A stretch of DNA of 64,000 bases from Geoalkalibacter halelectricus (GCF_025263685.1 NZ_CP092109.1:2357001-2421000), one strand, 5' to 3'; positions 45,904 through 54,481 are shown, numbered from the stretch's first letter. Made by a program: numbers and translations. Notes: generated by a model from the letters alone, not told the origin.

Positions 45904-46998
45904 ATGCAATTCATCGATCTTAAGACCCAACAGCAACCGATTCGCGAAGACATCGAGCGGCGCATCAAGGCCGTTCTCGATCACGGCCAGTACATCATGG
46001 GCCCCGAGGTCACCGAGCTGGAAAAACGCCTGGCTGACTTCGTCGGTGCCCGTCATTGCGTCAGTGTTTCCAGCGGCACCGACGCGCTGCTCATCGCCAT
46101 GATGGCCCTGGGCGTCGGACCAGGCGACGAGGTGGTGACAACGCCCTTTACCTTTATTTCCACCGTCGAAACCATTGCCCTGCTCGGCGCGCGGCCGGTG
46201 TTCGTCGATATCGATCCGCGCACCTACAACCTGGATCCCAATCTTCTGCAAGCCGCACTCACCGACAAGACCAAGGCGATCATGCCGGTGAGCCTGTACG
46301 GCCAATGCGCCGACTTTCAAGCCATCAACGCCATTGCGGCGAAGAGGGGCATCCCGGTCATTGAGGATGGGGCGCAAAGCTTCGGCGCCACCCACCGGGG
46401 AGAAAAATCCTGCCACCTCTCCACTATCGGCTGCACCAGTTTCTTTCCCTCCAAGCCGCTGGGTGGCTATGGCGACGGCGGCGCCTGTTTCACCGACGAC
46501 GACGAACTTGCCAAGCGCATGCAGCAAATCCGTGTCCACGGCCAGGACCGGCGCTACAATCATCCCCTCATCGGCGTCAATGGTCGCCTCGATACTCTGC
46601 AGGCCGCCATCCTGCTTTCCAAACTCGACGTTTTCCCTGAGGAAGTCGCGCGGCGCGCGGCGGTTGCCGAGCAGTATCGAAAACTTCTGGATGGCAAAGT
46701 TGTCATTCCCTTTGTCGAGGAGTTCAACACCAGCGTCTATGCTCAGTACACCATTCGCGTCGATGCTCGTGACGAGGTCGCTGCTGCTTTGGCGTCCCAG
46801 GGTGTTCCGACGGCGGTACATTATCCTGTTCCTTTGCACCGCCAGCCGGCCTTCGCCTCCCTCGGCTATCCGGACGAGTGTTTTCCCCATGCCGAAGAGG
46901 CGGCCCGCCAGGTCATGAGCCTGCCCATGCATCCCTATCTCGCAGTAGCAGATCAGGTGCGGATTGCCGAGGCGCTCAAGGCAGCCGTCGCCCGTTGA
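45904..46998 (+). CDS. wlbC: UDP-2-acetamido-2-deoxy-ribo-hexuluronate aminotransferase
   Basis: WlbC/WbpE aminates the 3-keto sugar made by WlbA, with PLP and glutamate. The 364-residue protein begins MQFIDLKTQQQPIREDIE and has VSSGTDALLIAMMALGVGPGDEVVTTPFTF, VIEDGAQSFGA and the PLP lysine in SFFPSKPLGGYGDGG. I prefer this ATG because GGGAG lies 5 nt upstream. An in-frame ATG at 45892 is the alternative and would rely on the GGAGG held in the hairpin. It is similar throughout to the GnnB-like protein at 35912. Confidence 0.9.
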   Translation: MQFIDLKTQQQPIREDIERRIKAVLDHGQYIMGPEVTELEKRLADFVGARHCVSVSSGTDALLIAMMALGVGPGDEVVTTPFTFISTVETIALLGARPVFVDIDPRTYNLDPNLLQAALTDKTKAIMPVSLYGQCADFQAINAIAAKRGIPVIEDGAQSFGATHRGEKSCHLSTIGCTSFFPSKPLGGYGDGGACFTDDDELAKRMQQIRVHGQDRRYNHPLIGVNGRLDTLQAAILLSKLDVFPEEVARRAAVAEQYRKLLDGKVVIPFVEEFNTSVYAQYTIRVDARDEVAAALASQGVPTAVHYPVPLHRQPAFASLGYPDECFPHAEEAARQVMSLPMHPYLAVADQVRIAEALKAAVAR

Positions 46999-47015
46999 AA
47001 CTTCGGGATGAGAAC

Positions 47016-47043
47016 AAAGGACCAAGGGCAAGGAACTAAGGAC
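47016..47043 (+). repeat. Four degenerate 7-bp repeats upstream of the GT4 gene
   Basis: AAAGGAC, CAAGGGC, AAGGAAC and TAAGGAC follow one another exactly. The last unit is the apparent ribosome binding site of the next gene. Confidence 0.5.
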
Positions 47044-47052
47044 GACTCATCG

Positions 47053-48147
47053 ATGATAGTTGTACAGTTGCTGCCGGAACTCAACGAGGGCGGCGTCGAG
47101 CGCGGCACCGTCGAACTTAACCGCGAGTTCGTCAAACGGGGCCTGGAAAGCGTCGTCATCAGTCGTGGCGGCAAACTGGTGACCCAGATCGAGCGTGACG
47201 GCGGCACTCATATCGCCTTTGATGTGTGCAGTAAAAATCCCCTGACCGCTCCCGGGCGCGTCATGCGGTTGCGAGCGCTTTTTCGGCAGCTTGAGCCGGA
47301 TATTTTGCATGCACGCAGCCGCGTTCCGGCCTGGTTGACCTGGTTGGCCAACCGTTCTCTGCAATACCCTTTCGTCACCACCGTTCACGGTCTCAACCGG
47401 CCCAATAAATACAGCGAAATCATGACCAAGGGCGATCGGGTGATCACCGTGGGCGAGCCGGTGCGCGACCACATTCTCAAGCACTACCGCGTCGATCCGG
47501 AGAAGGTGCGGGTCATTCAGCGCGGCGTGGACCTGGATCAGTTCGACCCAACCAGGGTCGATTGCGCCTTTATTGACGAATTTCGCCAAAAACACCATCT
47601 CGAAAATAAGTTCGTCGTTACCAGCGTGGGGCGCATCACCTGGCTGAAAGACTACGAAACTTTCATCAAAGCCATATCCCTGGCCCAGGGCGAGATCCCC
47701 GGAATCGTCGGCCTCATCGTCGGCGGTGCGCGCGAAGACAAGCAGGACTATCTGGGCGAATTGCAGAATCTGGCCGGCAAACTCGGGGTTTCGGACCGTA
47801 TTGTCTTTGCCGGCAGCCAGTCCAAGATTGCCGAGATCTACGCTCTGAGCGATGTTCTGGTCAACGCCTCGCTGAAAATGGGCAACATCGGCCGCACCAT
47901 CGTCGAGGCTTTTGCCCTCGACACCCCGGTGATCGCGACCACTTACGAGGGCTTGGATAATCTGGTCGAGGACGGCGTCAACGGTTACCTCATCAAAACC
48001 CGCGATCCGCAGGATCTGGCCGAGAAGATCCGCCTGGTACATCAGGGGGAGTTTAAGAACATCCGGGAGCACCTTAATCCGGAGTATACCCTGGCGACCA
48101 TGGTAGAGAGAACGCTGGGTGTTTATGAAGAGGTGCGCAGAGCATGA
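47053..48147 (+). CDS. Glycosyltransferase family 4
   Basis: This is a cytoplasmic GT-B glycosyltransferase. The 364-residue protein starts MIVVQLLPELNEGGVERGTVELN with the G-rich acceptor loop. It has VTTVHGLNRPNKYSEIMTKGD, VIQRGVDLDQFDP and SVGRITWLKDYETFI. The donor site is KMGNIGRTIVEAFALDTPVIATTYEGLDNLVEDGVNGYLI, an EX7E-like motif with one Glu. The ATG at 47053 has AAGGA 10 nt upstream. It overlaps the next gene by ATGA. Donor and acceptor sugars are unknown; it probably extends the wlb-dependent glycan. Confidence 0.88.
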   Translation: MIVVQLLPELNEGGVERGTVELNREFVKRGLESVVISRGGKLVTQIERDGGTHIAFDVCSKNPLTAPGRVMRLRALFRQLEPDILHARSRVPAWLTWLANRSLQYPFVTTVHGLNRPNKYSEIMTKGDRVITVGEPVRDHILKHYRVDPEKVRVIQRGVDLDQFDPTRVDCAFIDEFRQKHHLENKFVVTSVGRITWLKDYETFIKAISLAQGEIPGIVGLIVGGAREDKQDYLGELQNLAGKLGVSDRIVFAGSQSKIAEIYALSDVLVNASLKMGNIGRTIVEAFALDTPVIATTYEGLDNLVEDGVNGYLIKTRDPQDLAEKIRLVHQGEFKNIREHLNPEYTLATMVERTLGVYEEVRRA

Positions 48148-49151
48148 GAGTCTTTATCGATGGACCCCAATGGGCCGGTATGTGGACTGAAATCTCCGCG
48201 GATGAATTTCAAAATCTTGGGTATGAAGCCCAGATTTTCTATAACAACAAGAAAAAACCCAAGGCCCGGTTATTTTCCAAACTCAACAAGTTCTTTCCGG
48301 CAACAAAGGCATTTCTGGATTGGGAGAAATTCCAGCAGCAGGATTTGCTGGCTGAATTCGGGAAAAGTCGGTTCGACCTTTATTTCAGTATTCAGGGAAA
48401 GATTGATTCGGCTTTTCTGAAGAAAATTAAAGAGAGCAACCCTCAAATCAAAACTGTTTACTGGCTGGGAGATGTACTGGTTGATGCTGCCAAAAAACGC
48501 TTCGACAGCCTGAAAGAAGCCAACTTGTCGGGTGCCCTGGACATCCTTCTTGTCTCTTATCAGGGCACCTACCAAAACCTGGTTGCTCAGGGTTTCAAGA
48601 ATGTCCACTATTTTCCCTTTGGCTATTCAAAAACCTATCACCAGGTCGGTGACATTACCCCCGAGGAGAGGAAGAAGTTTACCTGCCAGGTGTCTTTTGT
48701 GGGTACCCACTATCCGGAAAGAGCTGAGATCATTCACTTCCTCAATCAGCATCTTGATGAACCGGTACAGGTCTGGGGGCGCGGTTGGCAAGGGTCGGGC
48801 ATCAAATCCAATGGGCGACTCAGCCTGCAGGAAAGTTTGAAGGTTTACGCCTGCTCGAAAATATCGCTCAACATCCATCACCATTTAACGGATAACGGTT
48901 TCAATATGAAGTTTTATGAAATTCCCGCGGCGGGGGGATTTCAGATTTGTGATTGGCAAGAGGAGTTGGCGAGGACGCCTCTTGCGCAGACGCCTTGCTA
49001 TGCCTCTTCAGAGGAACTCTTGTCAACGGTCAAGAGATATCTTGCCAATGAAAAAGAACGGCAGGGCCTTAAGGAGCATTTGAACAGCATAACAACCAAG
49101 GACTGTAGCTATACAAAAATGTTTAAAAAACTATCAGACATGGTTTGTTAA
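48144..49151 (+). CDS. CgeB-like glycosyltransferase
   Basis: The 335-residue protein resembles the CgeB/DUF3880 type of GT-B transferase. The N-terminal part (FDLYFSIQGKIDSAFLKKIKESNPQIKTVYWLGD) is followed by QVSFVGTHYPERAEIIHFLNQH, VQVWGRGWQ and the C-terminal NIHHHLTDNGFNMKFYEIPAAGGFQICDW. This marks where base composition starts to fall toward AT. It abuts the next gene (TAA directly followed by ATG), which encodes a second member of the same family. The substrate is unknown. Confidence 0.8.
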   Translation: MRVFIDGPQWAGMWTEISADEFQNLGYEAQIFYNNKKKPKARLFSKLNKFFPATKAFLDWEKFQQQDLLAEFGKSRFDLYFSIQGKIDSAFLKKIKESNPQIKTVYWLGDVLVDAAKKRFDSLKEANLSGALDILLVSYQGTYQNLVAQGFKNVHYFPFGYSKTYHQVGDITPEERKKFTCQVSFVGTHYPERAEIIHFLNQHLDEPVQVWGRGWQGSGIKSNGRLSLQESLKVYACSKISLNIHHHLTDNGFNMKFYEIPAAGGFQICDWQEELARTPLAQTPCYASSEELLSTVKRYLANEKERQGLKEHLNSITTKDCSYTKMFKKLSDMVC

Positions 49152-50099
49152 ATGAGAAACAGTAAAAAGATTTTATTCTTGGCAAAGCTTGATTATTCTG
49201 GTTTGACAGAGGGGATCTGTCGAGCTTTCCAACGGATTAATTTTACAACAAAAATTTTTGACACAAAGAAATATAGAAAAATAGATAAATATCTAAAGAT
49301 GAATTTATCTTTTAAAAGATTTGAAGATTGTTTACAAGAATTTAGTCCTGATATAGTTTTTGTTGTTGCTCCTCTTTTTTTAAAGCCAGAATATTTTGAT
49401 ATTTTAGATAAATATAAATCAAAAAATAAATTTTTAGCGATTGGTTGGATAGGTGATTCTTTTATATTTACGGACGAAAATGAGAAAAAAATTGAAATAT
49501 TAGACAAGGTTTATTATACAGATACCGGGTTTTTTGACGTTTTCAATGGAGAAAAAACTGAATATCTACCTCTGGCAACAGATCCTCTAGTCTTCACAAA
49601 AAGATCTTTTGCTCAAGTTCACGACTGCTCATTTGTTGCCTCAATGACACAAGGAAGAAGGCAGTTTTTGTGTATGAGCCGTCAACCTATCAACATATTT
49701 GGCCCAGGGTGGGAGAGAAAAGATTTTAAATCAAGTTGTCATAAGGTGAAGAGATGTAAGTTGAAATTAGCACAGGTAGCATCTATATATACAAGATCAA
49801 AAATGGTTCTTAATTTAAAAAACGAAAATAATGTAATAAATGGTTTAAATCAGAGAAGTTTTGACCCATTTTCTTCAGGTTCAATGCTTCTTCACGATTA
49901 TGTCTCAGATTTGGAGTTAAACTTTGATGTCGGTAAAGAGATAGTTGCCTTTAAGGACGGCGATGAATTCTTCTACCTTTACGAAAAATATATTAAAGAT
50001 AGAAGGCTTAGGGAAGAAATTGCTGATGCTGGGAGAAAGAGAGTTGTTTCTAGCCACACCTATGATAATCGGGTTTTTAAAATAATTTCAGAAATTTGA
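49152..50099 (+). CDS. CgeB-like glycosyltransferase, strongly AT-rich
   Basis: The 315-residue protein shares the CgeB-like layout: FSPDIVFVVAPLFLKPEYFDIL, IGWIGDSFIFT, DCSFVASMTQGRRQFL, INIFGPGWE, and NQRSFDPFSSGSMLLHDY with a C-terminal REEIADAGRKRVVSSHTY. Codons are strongly A/T at third positions (many AAA, ATA, TTA), unlike the rest of the window, which points to horizontal transfer. It sits directly after the first CgeB-like gene. The sugar specificity cannot be told. Confidence 0.75.
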   Translation: MRNSKKILFLAKLDYSGLTEGICRAFQRINFTTKIFDTKKYRKIDKYLKMNLSFKRFEDCLQEFSPDIVFVVAPLFLKPEYFDILDKYKSKNKFLAIGWIGDSFIFTDENEKKIEILDKVYYTDTGFFDVFNGEKTEYLPLATDPLVFTKRSFAQVHDCSFVASMTQGRRQFLCMSRQPINIFGPGWERKDFKSSCHKVKRCKLKLAQVASIYTRSKMVLNLKNENNVINGLNQRSFDPFSSGSMLLHDYVSDLELNFDVGKEIVAFKDGDEFFYLYEKYIKDRRLREEIADAGRKRVVSSHTYDNRVFKIISEI

Positions 50100-50107
50100 A
50101 GGAAATT

Positions 50108-51334
50108 ATGATTAAATTAATAAAAAAATTTTTTGTGAAAATTAAAGCAGTTTGTTCCTTTCTAAACCCTCTTAGGTTTTCAAGGTTTTATTCTCAGATT
50201 TTTGGGCAGGCATCTAGCAGTTCAAAATACATATCTAGATATGTTGAGAAGAAGGATAACTTTTCGTTAGAGCGTGATTTTCCTGTTCGCTTGATTTCTT
50301 TTTATTTGCCACAATTCCACCCTATTCCCGAAAATGATCAGTGGTGGGGTAAAGGTTTTACCGAATGGACTAACGTATCCAAGGCCGTCCCTCAATTTCT
50401 TGGCCATTATCAACCTCGCCTCCCTGGAGAGTTTGGTTTTTACGATTTAAGAATTCCTGAAATATTACCTCGGCAGGCCGCGTTGGCTAAAAGCTATGGT
50501 TTGAGTGGGTTTTGCTTTTACTTTTACTGGTTTGGTGGGAAGACTTTGCTTGAGCATCCTATTGAACTGTTTCTTGAAAATAAAGACATCGATTTTGAAT
50601 TCTGTTTATGTTGGGCGAACGAAAATTGGACAAAAACATGGGATGGGCTTGAGAGGGATATTCTTATTGCACAAAATCATTCCCCTGAGGATGATATAGA
50701 TTTCATTGCGCATATAAAAAAATATCTCTCCGATCCGCGTTATGTGCGAATCGAAGGGAAGCCTGTACTCCTTGTTTATCGACCCAAATTGCTTCCTGAT
50801 GCTGCACAGACTGCCAATCGCTGGCGTGATTGGTGCCGCAAAAATGGGGTCGGTGAAATATATCTTGTTTCTGTACAGTCATTTGAAAAAGATAATCCCC
50901 TATTTTTGGGATTCGACGCAGCAACTGAATTTCCTCCCGGGCAAGCAAGGATTTCTAATATAGTTCGTTCGGTTGATGTATTGAACCCTAAGTTTAGTGG
51001 AAAGGTGTTTGATTATAGAGACTTGGCTCGCAGATTTAAAAACCGAACCGAAAGCGATTATCCACTTTTCAAGGCAGTTTGCCCAGGTTGGGACAATGAA
51101 GCTCGCCGACCCGGCAGAGGCCGAGTGTTTCATTTTTCATCGCCGGAAATATATGCAGAATGGCTTGAGGATTCTTGTAAGTTGACTATGAAAAAGGACT
51201 CGGAAGAAAGAATGTTGTTTGTCAACGCTTGGAATGAGTGGGCTGAGGGCGCTTACTTGGAGCCTGATAGGAAGTTCGGCTATGCCTATTTGCAGGCTAC
51301 ATTGGACGTTGTAAATAGTCTTAATGATGAGTGA
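50108..51334 (+). CDS. WbsX-family glycan-processing protein (GH99-like)
   Basis: The 408-residue protein carries the WbsX signature: VRLISFYLPQFHPIPENDQWWGKGFTEWTNVSKAVPQFLGHYQPRLPGEFGFYDLR, given here in overlapping parts of one region near residues 60-115. Then come GFCFYFYWFGGKTLLEHPIE, FCLCWANENWTKTWDG and MLFVNAWNEWAEGAYLEPD. WbsX proteins are common in O-antigen clusters and are related to glycoside hydrolase family 99; their reaction is not well defined. The ATG at 50108 with AAGGA is preferred over a TTG four codons earlier. Confidence 0.88.
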   Translation: MIKLIKKFFVKIKAVCSFLNPLRFSRFYSQIFGQASSSSKYISRYVEKKDNFSLERDFPVRLISFYLPQFHPIPENDQWWGKGFTEWTNVSKAVPQFLGHYQPRLPGEFGFYDLRIPEILPRQAALAKSYGLSGFCFYFYWFGGKTLLEHPIELFLENKDIDFEFCLCWANENWTKTWDGLERDILIAQNHSPEDDIDFIAHIKKYLSDPRYVRIEGKPVLLVYRPKLLPDAAQTANRWRDWCRKNGVGEIYLVSVQSFEKDNPLFLGFDAATEFPPGQARISNIVRSVDVLNPKFSGKVFDYRDLARRFKNRTESDYPLFKAVCPGWDNEARRPGRGRVFHFSSPEIYAEWLEDSCKLTMKKDSEERMLFVNAWNEWAEGAYLEPDRKFGYAYLQATLDVVNSLNDE

Positions 51335-51419
51335 TTCTTGCCTTCCAAGCCTTGATGATATTTGGGATTTGGATCGACTTTTGAATAATTGTCATCAATT
51401 TAAACAGTTTTTAGGATAA
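51324..51419 (+). other. Possible 31-codon ORF between WbsX-like and GT4 genes
   Basis: ATG at 51324, overlapping the WbsX stop, encodes MMSDSCLPSLDDIWDLDRLL and 11 more residues, ending 5 bp before the next start. It has no recognisable domain and no clear ribosome binding site. It may be chance or a remnant. Confidence 0.2.
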
Positions 51420-51424
51420 GTTGT

Positions 51425-52579
51425 ATGATTACATTTTTTACATCTTTCCTGGGCGGGCCACATGGCACAGCTATGTCCGCGCGTGATTTTTTGCGTGCAC
51501 TTTTAGCAAACCATGACAGTGTCCGGGTGGTATCACCATCTCAAGAGGAATTTCCTGAAAACATTCTCGGGAAAATAATAAGCACCCCTGAATGGTACGG
51601 CATGCCGGAAAACCGCGAAATCTCTCTTTCACCCAAAAAATTTAAACGCTGGTTGAGGAGTAGGAGAGACTATCGGAGACTGAAAGAATCCAGCCCTGAG
51701 GATGCAGTTATTGTAAATGGGTGGGCAAGTCTGAAGGATTGGAAGAGGCTACGTAGTAATTTTAATGGTCAAAAAATTATTATTGTGCGTGAGTCTCCAA
51801 GGCACTTTTCTGGAGTGGATAGAGATTATTCGACAACCCATCTTGTAAGAGATTTTTCTGAATTTGATAAATTGATTTTTGTTTCTAAAATTGTTTGTAA
51901 CGAGTGGAGAAAATATCAGGAGATTGCGCATAAGCCTTACTATATTCTTCCAAATTGTTGTGAAGAGGAACTGGCTCTTTCGATTATTTCGCAAGGCAGA
52001 AATTCAATTAGGAAAAAATTTGATTTCAAGTCTGAGGAATTCGTTATTCTCTGCCCCGGAACTATCGAACATCGTAAGGGGCAGGATTTTCTTATTGGAC
52101 TTTCTCAAGATTTGCACCAAGAAATTCCTAATTTGCGCATGCTTTTTTTAGGCAATGCCGCCACTGATTGGGGACACAACCTTTTGAAATCCATTCCCTC
52201 AAATCTGAAAGACAAAGTTGTTTTGCATTGGCCGGCAAGGCCGGGGATAATGGATTTGCTGTTTGCTTCAGATATGCTGGCGTTTCCCTCCCGTGCAGAA
52301 GCCCTTCCGCGTACAATTCTTGAAGCTATGGTCCTGAAAACACCAGTAGTTGCGACATCTGTTGACGGTATCCCAGAATTAATTGAAGATGGAAAGACAG
52401 GACTTCTATTTCCTGTAGACGATAGGGATGCCTTTCTAAGAGGAATTTTAAATATTTATAAACAAAAAGATGATGCTTGTGTAATGGCAAAGTTAGGGTC
52501 TGAAAAGTATTGGAATTTTTTTTCACGCAAGCATCAGTTTGATAGGATGTCAAGGATAGTTAATGATTTAACTGTTTAG
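51425..52579 (+). CDS. Glycosyltransferase family 4
   Basis: This is a 384-residue GT-B transferase. The N-terminus is FFTSFLGGPHGTAMSARDFLRALL. IVRESPRHFSGVDRDYSTTH and LCPGTIEHRKGQDFLIGLSQDL follow. The EX7E-type donor motif is FPSRAEALPRTILEAMVLKTPVVATSVDGIPELIEDGKTGLLFPVDD. Composition is AT-rich like its neighbours. Donor and acceptor are unknown; it most likely adds a sugar in the surface polysaccharide. Confidence 0.88.
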   Translation: MITFFTSFLGGPHGTAMSARDFLRALLANHDSVRVVSPSQEEFPENILGKIISTPEWYGMPENREISLSPKKFKRWLRSRRDYRRLKESSPEDAVIVNGWASLKDWKRLRSNFNGQKIIIVRESPRHFSGVDRDYSTTHLVRDFSEFDKLIFVSKIVCNEWRKYQEIAHKPYYILPNCCEEELALSIISQGRNSIRKKFDFKSEEFVILCPGTIEHRKGQDFLIGLSQDLHQEIPNLRMLFLGNAATDWGHNLLKSIPSNLKDKVVLHWPARPGIMDLLFASDMLAFPSRAEALPRTILEAMVLKTPVVATSVDGIPELIEDGKTGLLFPVDDRDAFLRGILNIYKQKDDACVMAKLGSEKYWNFFSRKHQFDRMSRIVNDLTV

Positions 52580-52704
52580 GATAAATGTTTGTCGAATTAT
52601 GTGTTTTGTTTTTCAAGGTTTTAAAAATTAGATTTTTTCAGGCTTATTTAATGCTTTGTTTGTTATTTTGAAGACATTTTTTAAGGATAATAAGGGTATT
52701 TCTT

Positions 52705-53295
52705 ATGATTTTAGGAACTATAAATCCAAAAAGGAAAAATGTTTTTATTGACGGTGGTGGTAATGATGGGTCTTCTGTAAGAAAGTTTAGAAAAAAGTAC
52801 GATATTTTTTGCAGATTTGAAATTTATACGTTTGAACCTAATGAAATTTATAAACCTAATTATCAAGGAATCAGTAGGCATAATTTAATCCAGTGCGCTC
52901 TATCTGATAAAGACGGTGAACAGCTTTTCTATCTTGACAGAGATGATGGTGATGGGAGTACTTTATTTAAAGATAAATTGACTGAAAAAAATGGAGGTTA
53001 TGGAACACTCGATTTGTTGGAACCAGTAAAGGTTAAGGTTTTAAATCTTTCAAACTGGTTGTTAAGTAATTTTTCTATTAAAGATTATATTGTATTAAAG
53101 CTTGATGTTGAGGGAGCTGAATATGATATCTTGGAAAAAATGATCTCTGATGGCACTATAAATTACATTCGAAGAATTTTTATTGAATGGCATTGGGAAA
53201 AAATAGGAGTGCCTTTTGATAGACATGAAAAGATTTTAAATTCATTGTCTGCCTTAGGTATTCAAGTAGATGAATGGGATGCGAGAGGATATTGA
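52705..53295 (+). CDS. FkbM-family methyltransferase
   Basis: The 196-residue SAM-dependent methyltransferase has an N-terminal FIDGGGNDGSSVRKF (SAM loop) and FCRFEIYTFEPNEIY, ALSDKDGEQLFYLDRDDGDGSTL and the FkbM hallmark YIVLKLDVEGAEYDILEKM. Members O-methylate sugars in glycans, so it may cap or decorate the polysaccharide. It is very AT-rich. The preceding 125 bp contain no gene, only T-rich DNA. Confidence 0.85.
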   Translation: MILGTINPKRKNVFIDGGGNDGSSVRKFRKKYDIFCRFEIYTFEPNEIYKPNYQGISRHNLIQCALSDKDGEQLFYLDRDDGDGSTLFKDKLTEKNGGYGTLDLLEPVKVKVLNLSNWLLSNFSIKDYIVLKLDVEGAEYDILEKMISDGTINYIRRIFIEWHWEKIGVPFDRHEKILNSLSALGIQVDEWDARGY

Positions 53296-53343
53296 ATAAA
53301 CTTTTTATTAGGAAGTACTATTTTTCAGAAACGGCTGAAAAAA

Positions 53344-54363
53344 GTGGGTAAAATAAATATTAAATTCATTGGTACCTACGGGGACCAACGCTGGCTTCGT
53401 CAATTTCCTGGAAATATATCTAGTTGGAATAAGTGTGAATTCATTCTTGACTCCGCGGGACAGAAATATGATTGGCTGGTTGTCTACAATGATCTTCCTG
53501 TGGATATAGCTAAGGAAGTCCTTACCTGCCCACAAGATCAAACTCTTCTCGTTACCACCGAACCATCAACTATTAAAGCTTATGGTTACGCCTTCACTCG
53601 TCAATTTGGTCACGTTTTGACCAGTCAGCCTGAATGGGCGCTTCCGCACTGCAACCGCATCTATTCACAACCCGCATTGCAGTGGTTTTACGGCATGGGC
53701 TCAGAGCGGCTGATTACCTACGATGAAATGGTTGCAAATCCTCCGCTACAGAAATCCAAAGCAATCGCCACGGTCTGCTCCACCAAGCAGCAAACCCACA
53801 CGCTGCATAAAAAGCGCTACCACTTCACCCAAGAACTCAAAAAACGCATCCCCGAACTCGATATTTTCGGGCACGGCGTGCGTCCCATGGCCGACAAGGC
53901 GGAAAGTCTCGACCCTTACCGCTACCATGTCGCCATCGAAAACTTTATCGGTCTGCATCACTGGACGGAAAAGCTCTCCGATCCGTTTCTTGGGGTGACG
54001 CTGCCCTTTTACTGCGGCTGCCCGAACGCGGCTGATTATTTTCCCGAAGAGAGCTTCATTCCCATCGACATCAATGATGTGGACTCGGCGAGCGAAATCA
54101 TCCGGAAGGCGATGCGCGACGGCGAATACGAAAAAAGGCTTCCGCATATTCTGGAAGCCCGGCGCCGGGTTATGGAGGAATATAATATTTTCGCGGTTCT
54201 TTCGAAGTTGATTGAAGAGCGCTCGAAGGATGTGCAAGTCTCATCCTCGGGTGGGGTCATTCTCTCGCGGCGCGAACTGCGCAAGCGCCATCCGCTGGTG
54301 TCCGTGCAGCATTTTTATGAAAAATGCCGGTTGCGGATTCTGCATGCTTTGAAGTCTGCATAA
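53344..54363 (+). CDS. GT10-family fucosyltransferase-like protein
   Basis: The 339-residue protein carries the conserved C-terminal block of alpha-1,3/4-fucosyltransferases (GT10). This comprises YRYHVAIENFIGLHHWTEKLSDPFLGVTLPFYCGCPNAADYFPEESFIPIDIND, spread over about residues 196-250, preceded by the acceptor-side segment IATVCSTKQQTHTLHKKRYHF. The likely donor GDP-L-fucose is made by gmd and fcl 1-4 kb downstream, which fits. The start is GTG with only a weak ribosome site. Composition rises back from AT-rich to GC-rich within this gene. Confidence 0.82.
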   Translation: MGKINIKFIGTYGDQRWLRQFPGNISSWNKCEFILDSAGQKYDWLVVYNDLPVDIAKEVLTCPQDQTLLVTTEPSTIKAYGYAFTRQFGHVLTSQPEWALPHCNRIYSQPALQWFYGMGSERLITYDEMVANPPLQKSKAIATVCSTKQQTHTLHKKRYHFTQELKKRIPELDIFGHGVRPMADKAESLDPYRYHVAIENFIGLHHWTEKLSDPFLGVTLPFYCGCPNAADYFPEESFIPIDINDVDSASEIIRKAMRDGEYEKRLPHILEARRRVMEEYNIFAVLSKLIEERSKDVQVSSSGGVILSRRELRKRHPLVSVQHFYEKCRLRILHALKSA

Positions 54364-54384
54364 GCGAGTCAGGTTAAAGGCGCT

Positions 54385-54466
54385 TGAACAGGGATGGACA
54401 GGATGGCCAGGATAAGGCATCTTCAATCCCAGATTTTATCCTGTTTATCCTGCCTATCCCTGTTAA
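54385..54466. repeat. Solo pair of inverted 3x9-bp repeat blocks
   Basis: Block one (54385-54417) reads ACAGGGATG-GACAGGATG-GCCAGGATA. Block two (54432-54466), on the opposite strand, reads ACAGGGATA-GGCAGGATA-AACAGGATA. They are separated by 14 bp between the convergent GT10 and GT9 genes. The blocks match those flanking the GxxExxY gene at 56833-57343. The hairpin could also terminate transcription from both sides. Confidence 0.85.
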
Positions 54467-54481
54467 TTTTCCTGCTTTTTG

